Below are positions 1 through 8,664 of a stretch of 43,194 bases of DNA, in pieces. Source of the DNA: Eubacteriales bacterium (GTDB lineage Bacteria; Bacillota; Clostridia; Lachnospirales; Lachnospiraceae); assembly GCA_030536855.1 (NCBI GenBank), contig JAUNPK010000022.1, positions 1 to 43,194 of the forward strand. Reading direction: 5' to 3'. Made by a program: the position numbers and the translations under genes. The notes below the pieces were generated by a model. It saw only the letters and a program-made list of their open reading frames with translations, was not told the DNA's origin and did no database searches. Numbering within the stretch: the first letter of the stretch is position 1; the number at the start of each line of letters is the position of its first letter.

Positions 1-1339
<1,339 letters not shown>

Positions 1340-1350
1340 TTATTCCTTTC

Positions 1351-1364
1351 TGAGCTTATGCTCA
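1351..1364. repeat. Small palindrome between grpE and dnaK
   Basis: TGAGCTTATGCTCA is a short inverted repeat (5-bp arms, TTAT loop) in the 45-nt grpE-dnaK gap, just before the dnaK SD. Processing or attenuation hairpins are known between genes of this operon in other Firmicutes; here the role is only inferred. It has no U-run, so it is not a standard terminator. Confidence 0.45.
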
Positions 1365-1381
1365 ATTAATAACTTTTTAAA

Positions 1382-2041
1382 TTAGTTTGCTACTTTAACC
1401 ATACTGTGACGAATCACAGTTTCTCTATAAGTGTAGCCCTTTTCAAATTCCTCAACCACAATGTTTTCGCCTACGGAATCATCTTCCACATGCATTACCG
1501 CATTGTGAAGATCCGGGTTAAACTCTAAACCAACTGCCTCAATAGGCTTTACCTGAAGTTCCTCAAGCATCTTTATTGTCTGCTTGTAAACCATATCCAT
1601 ACCTTTGGCAAATGGTGTTTCTAACTCCTCATCTGTGACAGACTTAAATCCTCGTTCAAAATTATCCACAATCGGAAGTAATTTCTTAACTACATCCGAA
1701 GCTCCCATTTCAAACATTGAAGATTTTTCTTTCTCAGTACGCTTTCTGTAATTATCAAACTCAGCCATCTGACGCTTCAAACGATCTTGTAATTCTTCAA
1801 TCACAGCGTCCTTCTGGTCCTTCTTTGAGGATTTCTCCTCTTCTATATCAACTGTTTCCTCCGCTTCCTTCGCATCACTTGCGTCGGATGATTCTTCTGC
1901 TTCTGCTGATGAATTCTCCTTCACATCTGCGTCGTCGCCTTGAGTTTCTACAGTATCAGCGTCTTGTTCAACATTTTTTTCTGTTTCATCAATATTATTT
2001 TTTACTTCTTCCTCAAACTGATTCTCATCTTTTTTAGACAC
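1382..2041 (-). CDS. grpE: Nucleotide exchange factor GrpE
   Basis: GrpE drives ADP release from DnaK. The 219-residue protein has an unusually long acidic, low-complexity N-terminal tail (about residues 1-80, rich in Glu, Asp and Ser), then a long helix (VIEELQDRLKRQMAEFDNYR) and the C-terminal beta domain (LPIVDNFERGF, GLEFNPDLHNAVMHVED, YRETVIRHSMVKVA). The start is GTG (2039-2041), with the SD GAGGTGAGAG just upstream; no ATG alternative fits better. It lies 15 nt downstream of the hrcA stop and 45 nt upstream of dnaK, so it is translated from the HrcA-controlled operon mRNA. The family is certain; only the role of the acidic tail is unclear. Confidence 0.97.
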   Translation of the reverse strand: MSKKDENQFEEEVKNNIDETEKNVEQDADTVETQGDDADVKENSSAEAEESSDASDAKEAEETVDIEEEKSSKKDQKDAVIEELQDRLKRQMAEFDNYRKRTEKEKSSMFEMGASDVVKKLLPIVDNFERGFKSVTDEELETPFAKGMDMVYKQTIKMLEELQVKPIEAVGLEFNPDLHNAVMHVEDDSVGENIVVEEFEKGYTYRETVIRHSMVKVAN

Positions 2042-2056
2042 TTAACTCTCACCTCT

Positions 2057-3142
2057 CTATGATTTCTTAAAAACATCATCCAACTGCGTACGCATATTTT
2101 TAAGGGTTTCTACAACCTTTTCATAATTCATACGCTTTGGACCAATGATACCGATTGTACCCTTCATTCCATCTGCAAGTTCATAGGTTGCTGTAACAAC
2201 ACTACAATCCTTCATGGATTCAACCGGTGTCTCATTTCCTATATATACCTGAATACCATGGTTGGAATTATCGTCACCATCCACAACATCCATATCTGTT
2301 GATACGAGATCTGTGAGACTCTTCTTTTCCTCCAGGGCATATATAAGCTCACTGGCTTTTGTAGAATCACTAAGTTCAGGATACTTAAAAATGTTGGTAG
2401 CTCCGCTGGTATATATCTTAAGATCATCTGCATTGCTTATAGTATCAACAATGGCATCCAGTACTTCCTTTACAAGATTAATATGCTCTCCTGCCTGATT
2501 CTCCATTTTGGAAACAATGCTTAAGTTCATTTCTTCCAGGGTAAGCCCTGTCAGCGTGGTATTAAGAAGAATATTAAGCTTAAGAAGATTCTCCTGAGAA
2601 ATTTCCTCGCTTACTGTAATAACCTTATTCCTAATAAGGTTTCCTTCCATTACTATGACAGCAAGGATCTTATTAGACTCCAGCTGCGAAAGTTGAACAA
2701 ACTTCAACTTGTTTCCCTTTACCTTAGGAGTGGTAATCATTGTTGCATAATTGGTATCTTTAGCCAATACCTTAGCAACATTTTGAAGAAGTTCTTCCAC
2801 TCTGTCCACTTTCTGTGAAAGCATATCCTTCATGGAATTAAGTTCCTTTTCCTTATCAGCAACTTCCAATTCCCTTTCTGATATTCCCTTCTCTTTCTCT
2901 GCCATCATATCATCAACATAAAATCTGTATCCCTTATCTGTAGGAATTCTTCCTGCTGATGTGTGAGGCTGGACAATGTATCCAAGTTCTTCCAAGTCTG
3001 CCATTTCATTTCTTATTGTTGCTGAGCTGAGTTTCATATCCGTAAGCTTTGAAATTGTCCTTGAACCTACAGGTTCCCCTGTATCAAGATAATTCTGTAT
3101 AACTGCCTTTAATATCTTAACCTTACGCTCATCAAGCTCCAT
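2057..3142 (-). CDS. hrcA: Heat-inducible transcription repressor HrcA
   Basis: HrcA represses the class I heat-shock operon by binding CIRCE. The protein has an N-terminal winged-helix domain (about residues 1-75: ERKVKILKAVIQNYLDTGEP, VGSRTISK, SSATIRNEMADLEELGYI, PHTSAGRIPTDKGYRFYVD), then a GAF-like domain and C-terminal dimerisation region (GIIGPKRMNYEKVVETL). A longer frame opens at 3175, but the ATG at 3140-3142 has the SD GGAGGG at the right distance. The longer start would also lie inside the CIRCE operator. The chosen start gives 361 residues, usual for the family. It is first in hrcA-grpE-dnaK and therefore autoregulated. Identification is certain and the start is well supported. 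Confidence 0.97.
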   Translation of the reverse strand: MELDERKVKILKAVIQNYLDTGEPVGSRTISKLTDMKLSSATIRNEMADLEELGYIVQPHTSAGRIPTDKGYRFYVDDMMAEKEKGISERELEVADKEKELNSMKDMLSQKVDRVEELLQNVAKVLAKDTNYATMITTPKVKGNKLKFVQLSQLESNKILAVIVMEGNLIRNKVITVSEEISQENLLKLNILLNTTLTGLTLEEMNLSIVSKMENQAGEHINLVKEVLDAIVDTISNADDLKIYTSGATNIFKYPELSDSTKASELIYALEEKKSLTDLVSTDMDVVDGDDNSNHGIQVYIGNETPVESMKDCSVVTATYELADGMKGTIGIIGPKRMNYEKVVETLKNMRTQLDDVFKKS

Positions 3143-3164
3143 GGCACACCCTCCTTTCGGTTTA

Positions 3165-3191
3165 TTAGCACTCATTTCTTTGGAGTGCTAA
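3165..3191. promoter_or_regulatory. CIRCE operator (HrcA binding site)
   Basis: A perfect consensus CIRCE: TTAGCACTC, a 9-nt spacer, then GAGTGCTAA. It sits 22 nt upstream of the hrcA start and just downstream of the promoter, so HrcA would block the whole heat-shock operon. Confidence 0.98.
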
Positions 3192-3204
3192 TATCGTCAT
3201 AAAT

Positions 3205-3233
3205 AAAATATCACTACCCTTTATAGATGTCAA
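3205..3233 (-). promoter_or_regulatory. SigA-type promoter of hrcA-grpE-dnaK
   Basis: On the minus strand the -35 box TTGACA (3228-3233) and a -10-like TATTTT (3205-3210) are separated by 17 nt. The predicted transcription start falls about 10 nt upstream of CIRCE, the usual arrangement for HrcA control. Confidence 0.75.
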
Positions 3234-3363
3234 CACGATAAATTACAAAATTGATAAATAATTTATAAATTTTCTAAAAGGAATGTAAAGCCACTATTTC
3301 CGAATATATTGGGTCTTAGTAGCCCAATCCACCACAAAATATGGTATTTTCCCCTTTAAATTA

Positions 3364-3391
3364 TTGACTTTTACATTATATTTGGTATTAT
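3364..3391 (+). promoter_or_regulatory. Putative promoter of the surface protein-sortase operon
   Basis: TTGACT (3364-3369), a 16-nt spacer and TATTAT (3386-3391) lie about 80 nt before the surface protein start. The rest of 3234-3472 is AT-rich, with no gene seen. Boxes near consensus make this a reasonable but unproven promoter. Confidence 0.5.
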
Positions 3392-3472
3392 AAGAGATAT
3401 ATTTGATGAACATATTGTTTACATATTTTTGAAATATATTAATTATATGAATATACTTTTGGAGGTGCAATA

Positions 3473-4147
3473 ATGCGATTTAAGAAATTTGCAGCATTTG
3501 CTGTTAGCTCAATTATGATGGCAGGTATGTGTTTTCCTGTTTTTGCAGCTGATCTTAACAGTAATGAAAGCAGTATTATTTCAACGTTACAGTCAAGTGG
3601 GGTTCCTGCCCAGTATGTAACACAGGCAAGAAATTATTTCCTATTAGATGATGTTGATATTACATCTGATCAGGCTGCCAGCATTAATTCCCATATTCAG
3701 CAGGCTAAAGCTTATGCCGGTGATACACTTCAGCTTTCAAATCTTTCTGCAACACAGCAGAGCCAGATTGTGGGTGAACTTTCTGCTGCAGGTAATGTAA
3801 TCGGTCTTGGAGTAACATATAATTCCTCAAGTAAGACACTGCTTGTAACCAATGGAAGAAATATTGTGTTTGAATCGGTTGCAGGAACAATAACAAGCCC
3901 TGTCGTAAGCTCAAGTAGTGGAGGTACAACCAATAATAGCACTACTAACAATAATACAACTAATAACAACACTACTAACAATTATTACAACACAACAAAC
4001 GGAAGCACCACTTCTTCTGATGGCGTAGTTAAAAAAACAGGTACTAACATGTATTTAACTTATGGTATAGTTGGAGCTCTTGCCATTGTACTTGCCGGTT
4101 GCGGAGTAGTCGTATATAGAAAAAATTCTTACAAGAAAGAAGTTTAA
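3473..4147 (+). CDS. Secreted cell-surface protein with C-terminal sortase-like anchor signal
   Basis: A 224-residue exported protein of no family I recognise. It begins with a signal peptide (basic MRFKK, hydrophobic core, cleavage likely after VFA near residue 25). A soluble region (26-145) follows, then a Thr/Asn linker of TTNNN units (about 151-176), then KKTGT at 187-191, a hydrophobic segment (about 194-216) and a basic tail YRKNSYKKEV. The TG-containing pentapeptide plus membrane segment plus positive tail is the layout of a sortase substrate, although the motif differs from LPXTG. The adjacent downstream gene is a sortase, so this is probably its substrate. The SD GGAGG precedes the ATG. 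If the motif is not cut, it would be a simple C-terminally anchored membrane protein. Confidence 0.8.
   Translation: MRFKKFAAFAVSSIMMAGMCFPVFAADLNSNESSIISTLQSSGVPAQYVTQARNYFLLDDVDITSDQAASINSHIQQAKAYAGDTLQLSNLSATQQSQIVGELSAAGNVIGLGVTYNSSSKTLLVTNGRNIVFESVAGTITSPVVSSSSGGTTNNSTTNNNTTNNNTTNNYYNTTNGSTTSSDGVVKKTGTNMYLTYGIVGALAIVLAGCGVVVYRKNSYKKEV
3923..4000 (+). repeat. Thr/Asn-rich tandem repeat inside the surface protein
   Basis: This part encodes repeated TTNNN units, a flexible linker between the soluble region and the membrane anchor. The near-repetitive ACT/AAT/AAC codons make the stretch prone to length change by slippage. Confidence 0.8.
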
Positions 4148-4153
4148 TTTTTT

Positions 4154-4828
4154 ATGAAGGATAGAATTAAACAGATAATGGCATATTTTTATATGCCATT
4201 ATTTTTTACTTTAATAGGATATGGAATTGTGTATGCAGCATCTCTGCCAGTTCTTGATACTATAATTCAGGTAGGCAACATAATCACCAGCGATGGTACA
4301 CCTGATTTTACAACTGAACTTGACGTTGTATATGATGATGATACAGCTTCAAAAGCTGCTAAGAATCAGCAGCAATCAATTAATCTTTCAGAGATAACCA
4401 TGCCGTCTTACGGTACACAATATGCATATATAAGCTGTGAAAGAATCAGTTTTAAAGCTCCTGTATTCTGGGGAGACAATTTATCCATATTAAATAACGG
4501 AGTAGGTCAGTACATAGGAAGTAATCTTCCCGGATTTAATTCAACAATCCTGCTTTGTGGTCATAACGCCACCTACTGTCTTCCTTTACAGTACATTACA
4601 GAAGGAGACATTATTACCGTAAAGACTAATTACGGTACATATGAATATGAAGTTGCAGCAATAAGAGTGGCTAACATGAATGACTCTAGTGCTTATGACC
4701 TTGCCCTTGATACAGAACAGCTGATTATATACACCTGCTATCCTTTTGATATGCTTGGCGATAAAGTTAACCGAATGTATGTATATGGAACTAAAATATC
4801 CGGCCCTACTGTAAATGGCCTTAATTAA
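4154..4828 (+). CDS. Sortase, class D-like
   Basis: A transpeptidase that joins sorting-signal proteins to the cell wall. An N-terminal membrane segment (about residues 11-30) anchors it. The sortase fold carries the catalytic residues His137 (LLCGHN), Cys195 (IIYTCYPF) and Arg207 (NRMYVYG). The TCYP context after the strand is typical of class D/E enzymes. Length is 224 residues, normal for the class. It begins 6 nt after the stop of the upstream surface protein, which carries a KKTGT signal and is the probable dedicated substrate. A separate SD is not obvious; the AAGAAAGAAG at the end of the upstream gene may serve, suggesting translational coupling. The family is certain; the class assignment is by eye. 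Confidence 0.92.
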   Translation: MKDRIKQIMAYFYMPLFFTLIGYGIVYAASLPVLDTIIQVGNIITSDGTPDFTTELDVVYDDDTASKAAKNQQQSINLSEITMPSYGTQYAYISCERISFKAPVFWGDNLSILNNGVGQYIGSNLPGFNSTILLCGHNATYCLPLQYITEGDIITVKTNYGTYEYEVAAIRVANMNDSSAYDLALDTEQLIIYTCYPFDMLGDKVNRMYVYGTKISGPTVNGLN

Positions 4829-4846
4829 AATGTATAGGAAACCCTT

Positions 4847-5704
4847 ATGAGCAAGAAAAATAAAAACAAATCCAACAAGACAGGCATGAATGCAATCAGT
4901 ACGATAATCTCATTTCTTCTCTCCATATTTTTAACTTTAATCTGTTATTTATGCGGAACATATTTCGGACTGTTTAACAAAGCACTTATTCTGGATGCCA
5001 TGAATAAATCTTCCTATTATGAATCAGTTAACAGTTACACCTATGATGAGGCTGTTAATCTTGCAATACCAGCCAATCTTAACGAGTCGATTTTTGATGG
5101 TGTATTCTCATTAAATGATACTTACAGGGAAGGAAAGGCTTATCTGGAAGCAACACTTAACGGAGAACACTACACCATAGATACAACCAAAATAAGAAGC
5201 AAACTTTCTGAGAACATAAAGAAATATATAGCGGAGTCAAATATATCTCCTGATGCCTATAACGATAATAATATTAACACATTTATTGATGACGTATGCA
5301 GAATATATGTTTCCAATCTGGCTGTACCATATCTGTCTTACTATAACGGAATTAAGTCCATGTTTAAACAGATAATGCTAATAGGTCTGCCTGTTCTTAT
5401 TATATTATCTTTGATTTCTATATTCCTTTTAACTAAGACTCAAAAATGGATTCACAGATCCTTAAGATATGTGGCATACTCATTTTTAGCAGCTGCCCTT
5501 ATGACTACGATTATGCCTGCTTTTCTTCTTATAACAGGCGGATACAGTCGTCTAAACTTATCTCCTGAATTTTTCAGCAGGCTTCTTTCAAAATATCTTG
5601 GTCAGAGTCTTATGATGTATATTTACACATCTGTAATTATGCTTTCAGCTGCTCTTATTGTAATATTACTGGTTTACTACACAAGAAAAAAAATAGTCAG
5701 ATGA
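4847..5704 (+). CDS. Multi-pass membrane protein of unknown function
   Basis: A 285-residue protein that I do not recognise with certainty. It has a basic N-terminus (MSKKNKNKSNK), a first membrane segment at about residues 16-42 and an extracytoplasmic domain of roughly 130 residues. Three more hydrophobic segments follow (about 174-196, 205-232, 255-280), ending in the basic tail YTRKKIVR. One long N-proximal outside loop followed by a C-terminal helical bundle resembles some uncharacterised Firmicutes integral membrane proteins. It follows the sortase gene by 18 nt and ends just before a terminator, so it is the third gene of a surface-protein operon. A role alongside the sortase is suggested only by position. 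Confidence 0.75.
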   Translation: MSKKNKNKSNKTGMNAISTIISFLLSIFLTLICYLCGTYFGLFNKALILDAMNKSSYYESVNSYTYDEAVNLAIPANLNESIFDGVFSLNDTYREGKAYLEATLNGEHYTIDTTKIRSKLSENIKKYIAESNISPDAYNDNNINTFIDDVCRIYVSNLAVPYLSYYNGIKSMFKQIMLIGLPVLIILSLISIFLLTKTQKWIHRSLRYVAYSFLAAALMTTIMPAFLLITGGYSRLNLSPEFFSRLLSKYLGQSLMMYIYTSVIMLSAALIVILLVYYTRKKIVR

Positions 5705-5747
5705 TAAGATATACTTATACAAGAATTTACATCTTACGGTTCAACAC

Positions 5748-5792
5748 AAAAAAGAATGGATGACCTGATATAGGTTACCCATTCCTTTTTTA
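5748..5792. terminator. Bidirectional terminator between the sortase operon and thrC
   Basis: A 13-bp stem with one mismatch and one wobble (GAATGGATGACCT, loop GATAT, AGGTTACCCATTC; 5754-5784) is followed by a T-run on the plus strand and preceded by an A-run, so it can stop both converging transcripts. Confidence 0.85.
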
Positions 5793-5827
5793 TTCATAAA
5801 TTATTATCAATACACTTATAATTCAAA

Positions 5828-7315
5828 CTAAATTCCAAGGAATTTCTTAACTTCGTTGCTCATTTCCTCAACTTCACATACTGTTTTGTGAAGGACAGGC
5901 GCTGTACGGATATCTTCAATTGCCTGAGGAACTTTTACCTTGCTTATCTTGCAAAGCTCATCTACAAGCTCAAAATCTCCCATAGAATCATATTTAGAAT
6001 CAATTGCATTCATTACACTTCTTGTAAACTTATATGGGCTTGCTGTAGAAGCAATAACAGTCTTAGTGTCATCCTTTGTCTCTTCCTTATACTTATTGTA
6101 AACTGTTGCAGCTACAGATGTATGTGTATCTATCACATATCCGCATGAATCATAGATTGATTTGATTGTGCCGGCATTTTCTGCCTCTGTTGCATAATTT
6201 CCGTAGAAATCTGCAAGCTGTGCTTTCATCTCAGATGTAATCTCATATTTTCCTGTATCCTTTAAAGATGACATAAGTTCTGAATTCTTAGCCGCACTAT
6301 TTCCTGCAATTCTGTATATAAGTCTTTCAAGATTGCTTGAAATAAGGATATCCATAGAAGGAGATGTAGTGAGAACAAACTCTCTGTTTCTATTGTATTC
6401 ACCTGTTGTAAAGAAATCGTATAAAACTTTATTTTCATTAGAAGCACATATTAACTTATTGATAGGAAGCCCCATATTCTTAGCATAAAATGCAGCAAGA
6501 ATATTACCAAAGTTTCCTGTAGGAACTACTACATTAATCTTTTCATCTTTCTGAATTTCTCCGTTAGCGAGAAGTCTTGAGTATGCATATACATAGTAAA
6601 CAATCTGTGGAACAAGACGTCCTATATTAATTGAGTTAGCTGATGAGAACTGGAATCCAGCTTCATTCATAACCTTCTCTAATTCTTTATCACCAAAAAT
6701 CTTCTTAACACCTGTCTGGGCATCATCGAAGTTTCCTTTAATTCCGATTACATGTGTGTTAGCACCCTTCTGTGTAACCATCTGTTTTTCCTGAATAGGG
6801 CTTACACCATTCTTAGGATAAAATACTATAATCTTAGTTCCGGGAACATCAGCAAAACCTGCCAACGCAGCTTTACCTGTATCTCCTGATGTAGCTGTAA
6901 GGATAACGATTTCATTTTTAACATTATTCTTCTTAGCTGATGTTGTAAGAAGATGAGGCAGAATTGATAAAGCCATATCCTTAAATGCAATTGTAGCTCC
7001 ATGGAATAATTCCAAGAAATAAGCTCCCTCAGCCTTTACAAGTGGAGCAATCTCCTCTGTATCAAACTTAGAATCGTAAGCTCTATCGATACAATTCTTA
7101 AGTTCTTCCTCTGTAAAGTCATCAAGCATAAGTTTCATGACTTCATATGCAACTTCCTTATATGACATTTTAGAAAGCTCTTCCAAACTTTTATCTAATG
7201 CAGGAATGCTATCCGGCACAAATAATCCCCCATCAGGAGCAAGTCCCTTTAATATTGCCTGTGATGCAGTAACCTTTACACTATCGTCTCTTGTGCTTCT
7301 GTAAAACAAACTCAT
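5828..7315 (-). CDS. thrC: Threonine synthase
   Basis: A PLP enzyme that converts O-phosphohomoserine to threonine, the last step of the threonine pathway. The N-terminal segment LFYRSTRDD...LAPDGGLFVPDSIP is typical of the long (class I) form. The PLP lysine is K112 in HGATIAFKDMALS, and the phosphate-binding loop is TATSGDTGKAA. Length is 495 residues. A longer frame opens upstream with TTG, but the ATG at 7313-7315 has the SD AAGGTGG and matches family N-termini, so it is preferred. The gene stands alone, with its own promoter-like sequence upstream and a bidirectional terminator downstream. Other threonine genes (hom, thrB) are not in this window. Confidence 0.97.
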   Translation of the reverse strand: MSLFYRSTRDDSVKVTASQAILKGLAPDGGLFVPDSIPALDKSLEELSKMSYKEVAYEVMKLMLDDFTEEELKNCIDRAYDSKFDTEEIAPLVKAEGAYFLELFHGATIAFKDMALSILPHLLTTSAKKNNVKNEIVILTATSGDTGKAALAGFADVPGTKIIVFYPKNGVSPIQEKQMVTQKGANTHVIGIKGNFDDAQTGVKKIFGDKELEKVMNEAGFQFSSANSINIGRLVPQIVYYVYAYSRLLANGEIQKDEKINVVVPTGNFGNILAAFYAKNMGLPINKLICASNENKVLYDFFTTGEYNRNREFVLTTSPSMDILISSNLERLIYRIAGNSAAKNSELMSSLKDTGKYEITSEMKAQLADFYGNYATEAENAGTIKSIYDSCGYVIDTHTSVAATVYNKYKEETKDDTKTVIASTASPYKFTRSVMNAIDSKYDSMGDFELVDELCKISKVKVPQAIEDIRTAPVLHKTVCEVEEMSNEVKKFLGI

Positions 7316-7345
7316 CTTATATTCCACCTTTTTAATAAAATAATG

Positions 7346-7450
7346 CGCCTTACGGCGAACCAACAGTTACTTGTGGCACCCTGTGACAGTTCTCTTCCTT
7401 CTGTCAAAAAAGCCTATGACATTATACAACAATACACTACTCAAAAACAA
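7346..7450 (-). promoter_or_regulatory. thrC promoter and leader with small hairpins
   Basis: On the minus strand a perfect -10 TATAAT (7421-7426) lies 18 nt after a weak -35 TTGTTT (7445-7450). The leader of about 100 nt contains two inverted repeats: GACAG...CTGTC (7385-7415) and CGCC-TTAC-GGCG (7346-7357), the second ending some 30 nt before the start codon. I could not match it to a T-box or a known riboswitch. Confidence 0.45.
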
Positions 7451-7501
7451 TAGGCAATTTTCCTTTTCACATTTTACCTTTTCACATTGAGTTCCTTAGG
7501 A

Positions 7502-7507
7502 TATAAT
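7502..7507 (+). promoter_or_regulatory. Putative -10 box upstream of the long hairpin and AP2-like gene
   Basis: TATAAT on the plus strand, with a weak TTTTCA 17 nt upstream as -35. If used, transcription would start about 10 nt before the 232-bp hairpin, making that hairpin the 5' leader of the AP2-like mRNA. Confidence 0.4.
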
Positions 7508-7523
7508 TAAAACAATTAATACA

Positions 7524-7755
7524 AATAATTATTATAGGTATTTGCAAAACTCTGTGATTTAATACTGTACGTTGTGCAATTATACTATGTTACCGCTAGG
7601 CACGCTCTCGCTGCTTGCTGCTCACAGCGGTGCATAAACGGCTAAAATACAGCCGCTAAGCACCGGTGGCAGCAAAACACCTAGCTTGCAACATAGTATA
7701 ATTTCACAACTGTTCAGCACCGAAAATGTGTTTCGCAAATACCTAAATAATTATT
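7524..7755. repeat. Long imperfect inverted repeat (232 bp) forming a hairpin
   Basis: The left arm (7524-7600) and right arm (7680-7755) are near-complementary. They pair at AATAATTATT with AATAATTATT, TAGGTATTTGC with GCAAATACCTA, AATTATACTATGTT with AACATAGTATAATT, and GCTAGG with CCTAGC. The loop itself folds: CGGTGC...CGGCT pairs with AGCCG...GCACCG, and TGCTG with CAGCA. The result is one long stem with a GC-rich tip in otherwise AT-rich DNA. It ends directly at the SD (AAAGGAGGAG) of the AP2-like gene. It could be a MITE-like DNA element or a structured RNA leader. It contains no coding frame of note. Confidence 0.85.
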
Positions 7756-7773
7756 AGAAAGGAGGAGTAATTT

Positions 7774-8598
7774 ATGCCAGCAGGAGTATACAAAACTAGA
7801 AAAAAAGATGGCTCACCTTACTATAGGGTTTCTTTTACTTATAAAAATAAACATATAACCCTTGGTGGATTTGATGATGAAAATGTTGCTGCTTCCGTAT
7901 ATATTACAGCAAGAGAGATAGTGTCTGATTCTGCAAAATATTACATTGACCCTGACACTCATACCTCCTCTTATAATAACTGTAATCAGAACTTTCCTTT
8001 TAACAAATTTATTACTCTCATCAACTTCAGGGACAATGATATATACATAAAGACTCCTATATACTTATGCAAGAATTGTTTTCTGTACTTTCTTGCTCCC
8101 AACAACACACTAATCTTTTCCACGGACGATTTATTCTACTATTCCAACCACACCATAATGACAAGAGGGGGATACTATTTTGTCAATGATTATGGTATGC
8201 AGACAAGCATTTTATCAAGATACGGAATAAGAAACCACTCAGTTAAAGGTCGTGATTACATTTTTAAAAATAATGATGAACACGACTTTCGTTATGAAAA
8301 TGTACTGGTAATTAATCATTTCAATGGTGTAACACAGATTGAAAAAAAAGGACGGACCATGTACCAGAGTAAAATCCACATTAACGGGGATTTCATTATC
8401 GGTACATATCCCACAGAAAACGAGGCTGCCATAGCCTACAATAAGGTAATAGATATGTTGTCCGGGGTTGTTACGACCCAATACGCTGACAACTATATTG
8501 AAAACATATCCTCCATTTCCTATGCATCAATATATAACAATGTAAAAATCTCAAAAAAACTTCTTAACTATATTAAGGAAAGGGGTCAGACCCCATAA
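7774..8598 (+). CDS. AP2-like / degenerate HNH-like DNA-binding protein
   Basis: A 274-residue protein resembling bacterial and phage HNH-AP2 endonucleases. Residues 4-45 (GVYKTRKKDG, YYRVSFTYKNKHITLGGFDD, ENVAASVY) look like an AP2 domain. Residues 183-230 (NGVTQIEKKGRTMYQSKIHI, GDFIIGTYPTENEAAIAYNK) are a second one. Between them, about 141-181, the segment GRDYIFKNNDEHDFRYENVL aligns with the HNH core before an AP2 domain. However, the usual DH/HH of that core is replaced by Tyr-Ile, so nuclease activity is doubtful. The start ATG has a strong SD (AAAGGAGGAG). The last residues (RGQTP) and the stop are encoded by a 76-bp palindrome. The long hairpin upstream and palindrome downstream suggest a mobile or formerly mobile unit. 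The function is not known. Confidence 0.72.
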   Translation: MPAGVYKTRKKDGSPYYRVSFTYKNKHITLGGFDDENVAASVYITAREIVSDSAKYYIDPDTHTSSYNNCNQNFPFNKFITLINFRDNDIYIKTPIYLCKNCFLYFLAPNNTLIFSTDDLFYYSNHTIMTRGGYYFVNDYGMQTSILSRYGIRNHSVKGRDYIFKNNDEHDFRYENVLVINHFNGVTQIEKKGRTMYQSKIHINGDFIIGTYPTENEAAIAYNKVIDMLSGVVTTQYADNYIENISSISYASIYNNVKISKKLLNYIKERGQTP

Positions 8599-8656
8599 AA
8601 TTTTTATAAACTTTTTCCAGAAAAAGTTTATAAAAATTTTATGGGGTCTGACCCCT
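8581..8656. repeat. Perfect 76-bp palindrome (37-bp arms)
   Basis: Arms 8581-8617 and 8620-8656 are exact reverse complements around a CA centre. Each outer end carries AGGGGTCAGACCCC, itself a small palindrome, and the inner part is AT-rich. It contains the last codons and stop of the AP2-like gene and ends 8 nt before the flotillin stop codon on the other strand. It may serve as a bidirectional transcription stop, but lacks a classic U-run. GGGGTCAGACCCC-type motifs resemble REP-like mobile repeats. Confidence 0.95.
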
Positions 8657-8664
8657 CCTTATTA

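Noticed and set aside
1717-2037. Plus-strand frame opposite grpE
   Set aside because: Product is a low-complexity mirror of the acidic grpE tail, with no SD and no family pattern.
3143-3175. Longer start for hrcA (11 extra residues)
   Set aside because: It would begin inside the CIRCE operator and lacks an SD; the ATG at 3142 has GGAGGG upstream.
3923-4000. CRISPR-like or minisatellite array
   Set aside because: The repetition is a coding Thr/Asn linker with no spacers; no CRISPR array exists in the window.
7346-7420. T-box or riboswitch in the thrC leader
   Set aside because: The T-box sequence GGTGGNACCGCG and a terminator/antiterminator pair are not present; only two small hairpins are seen.
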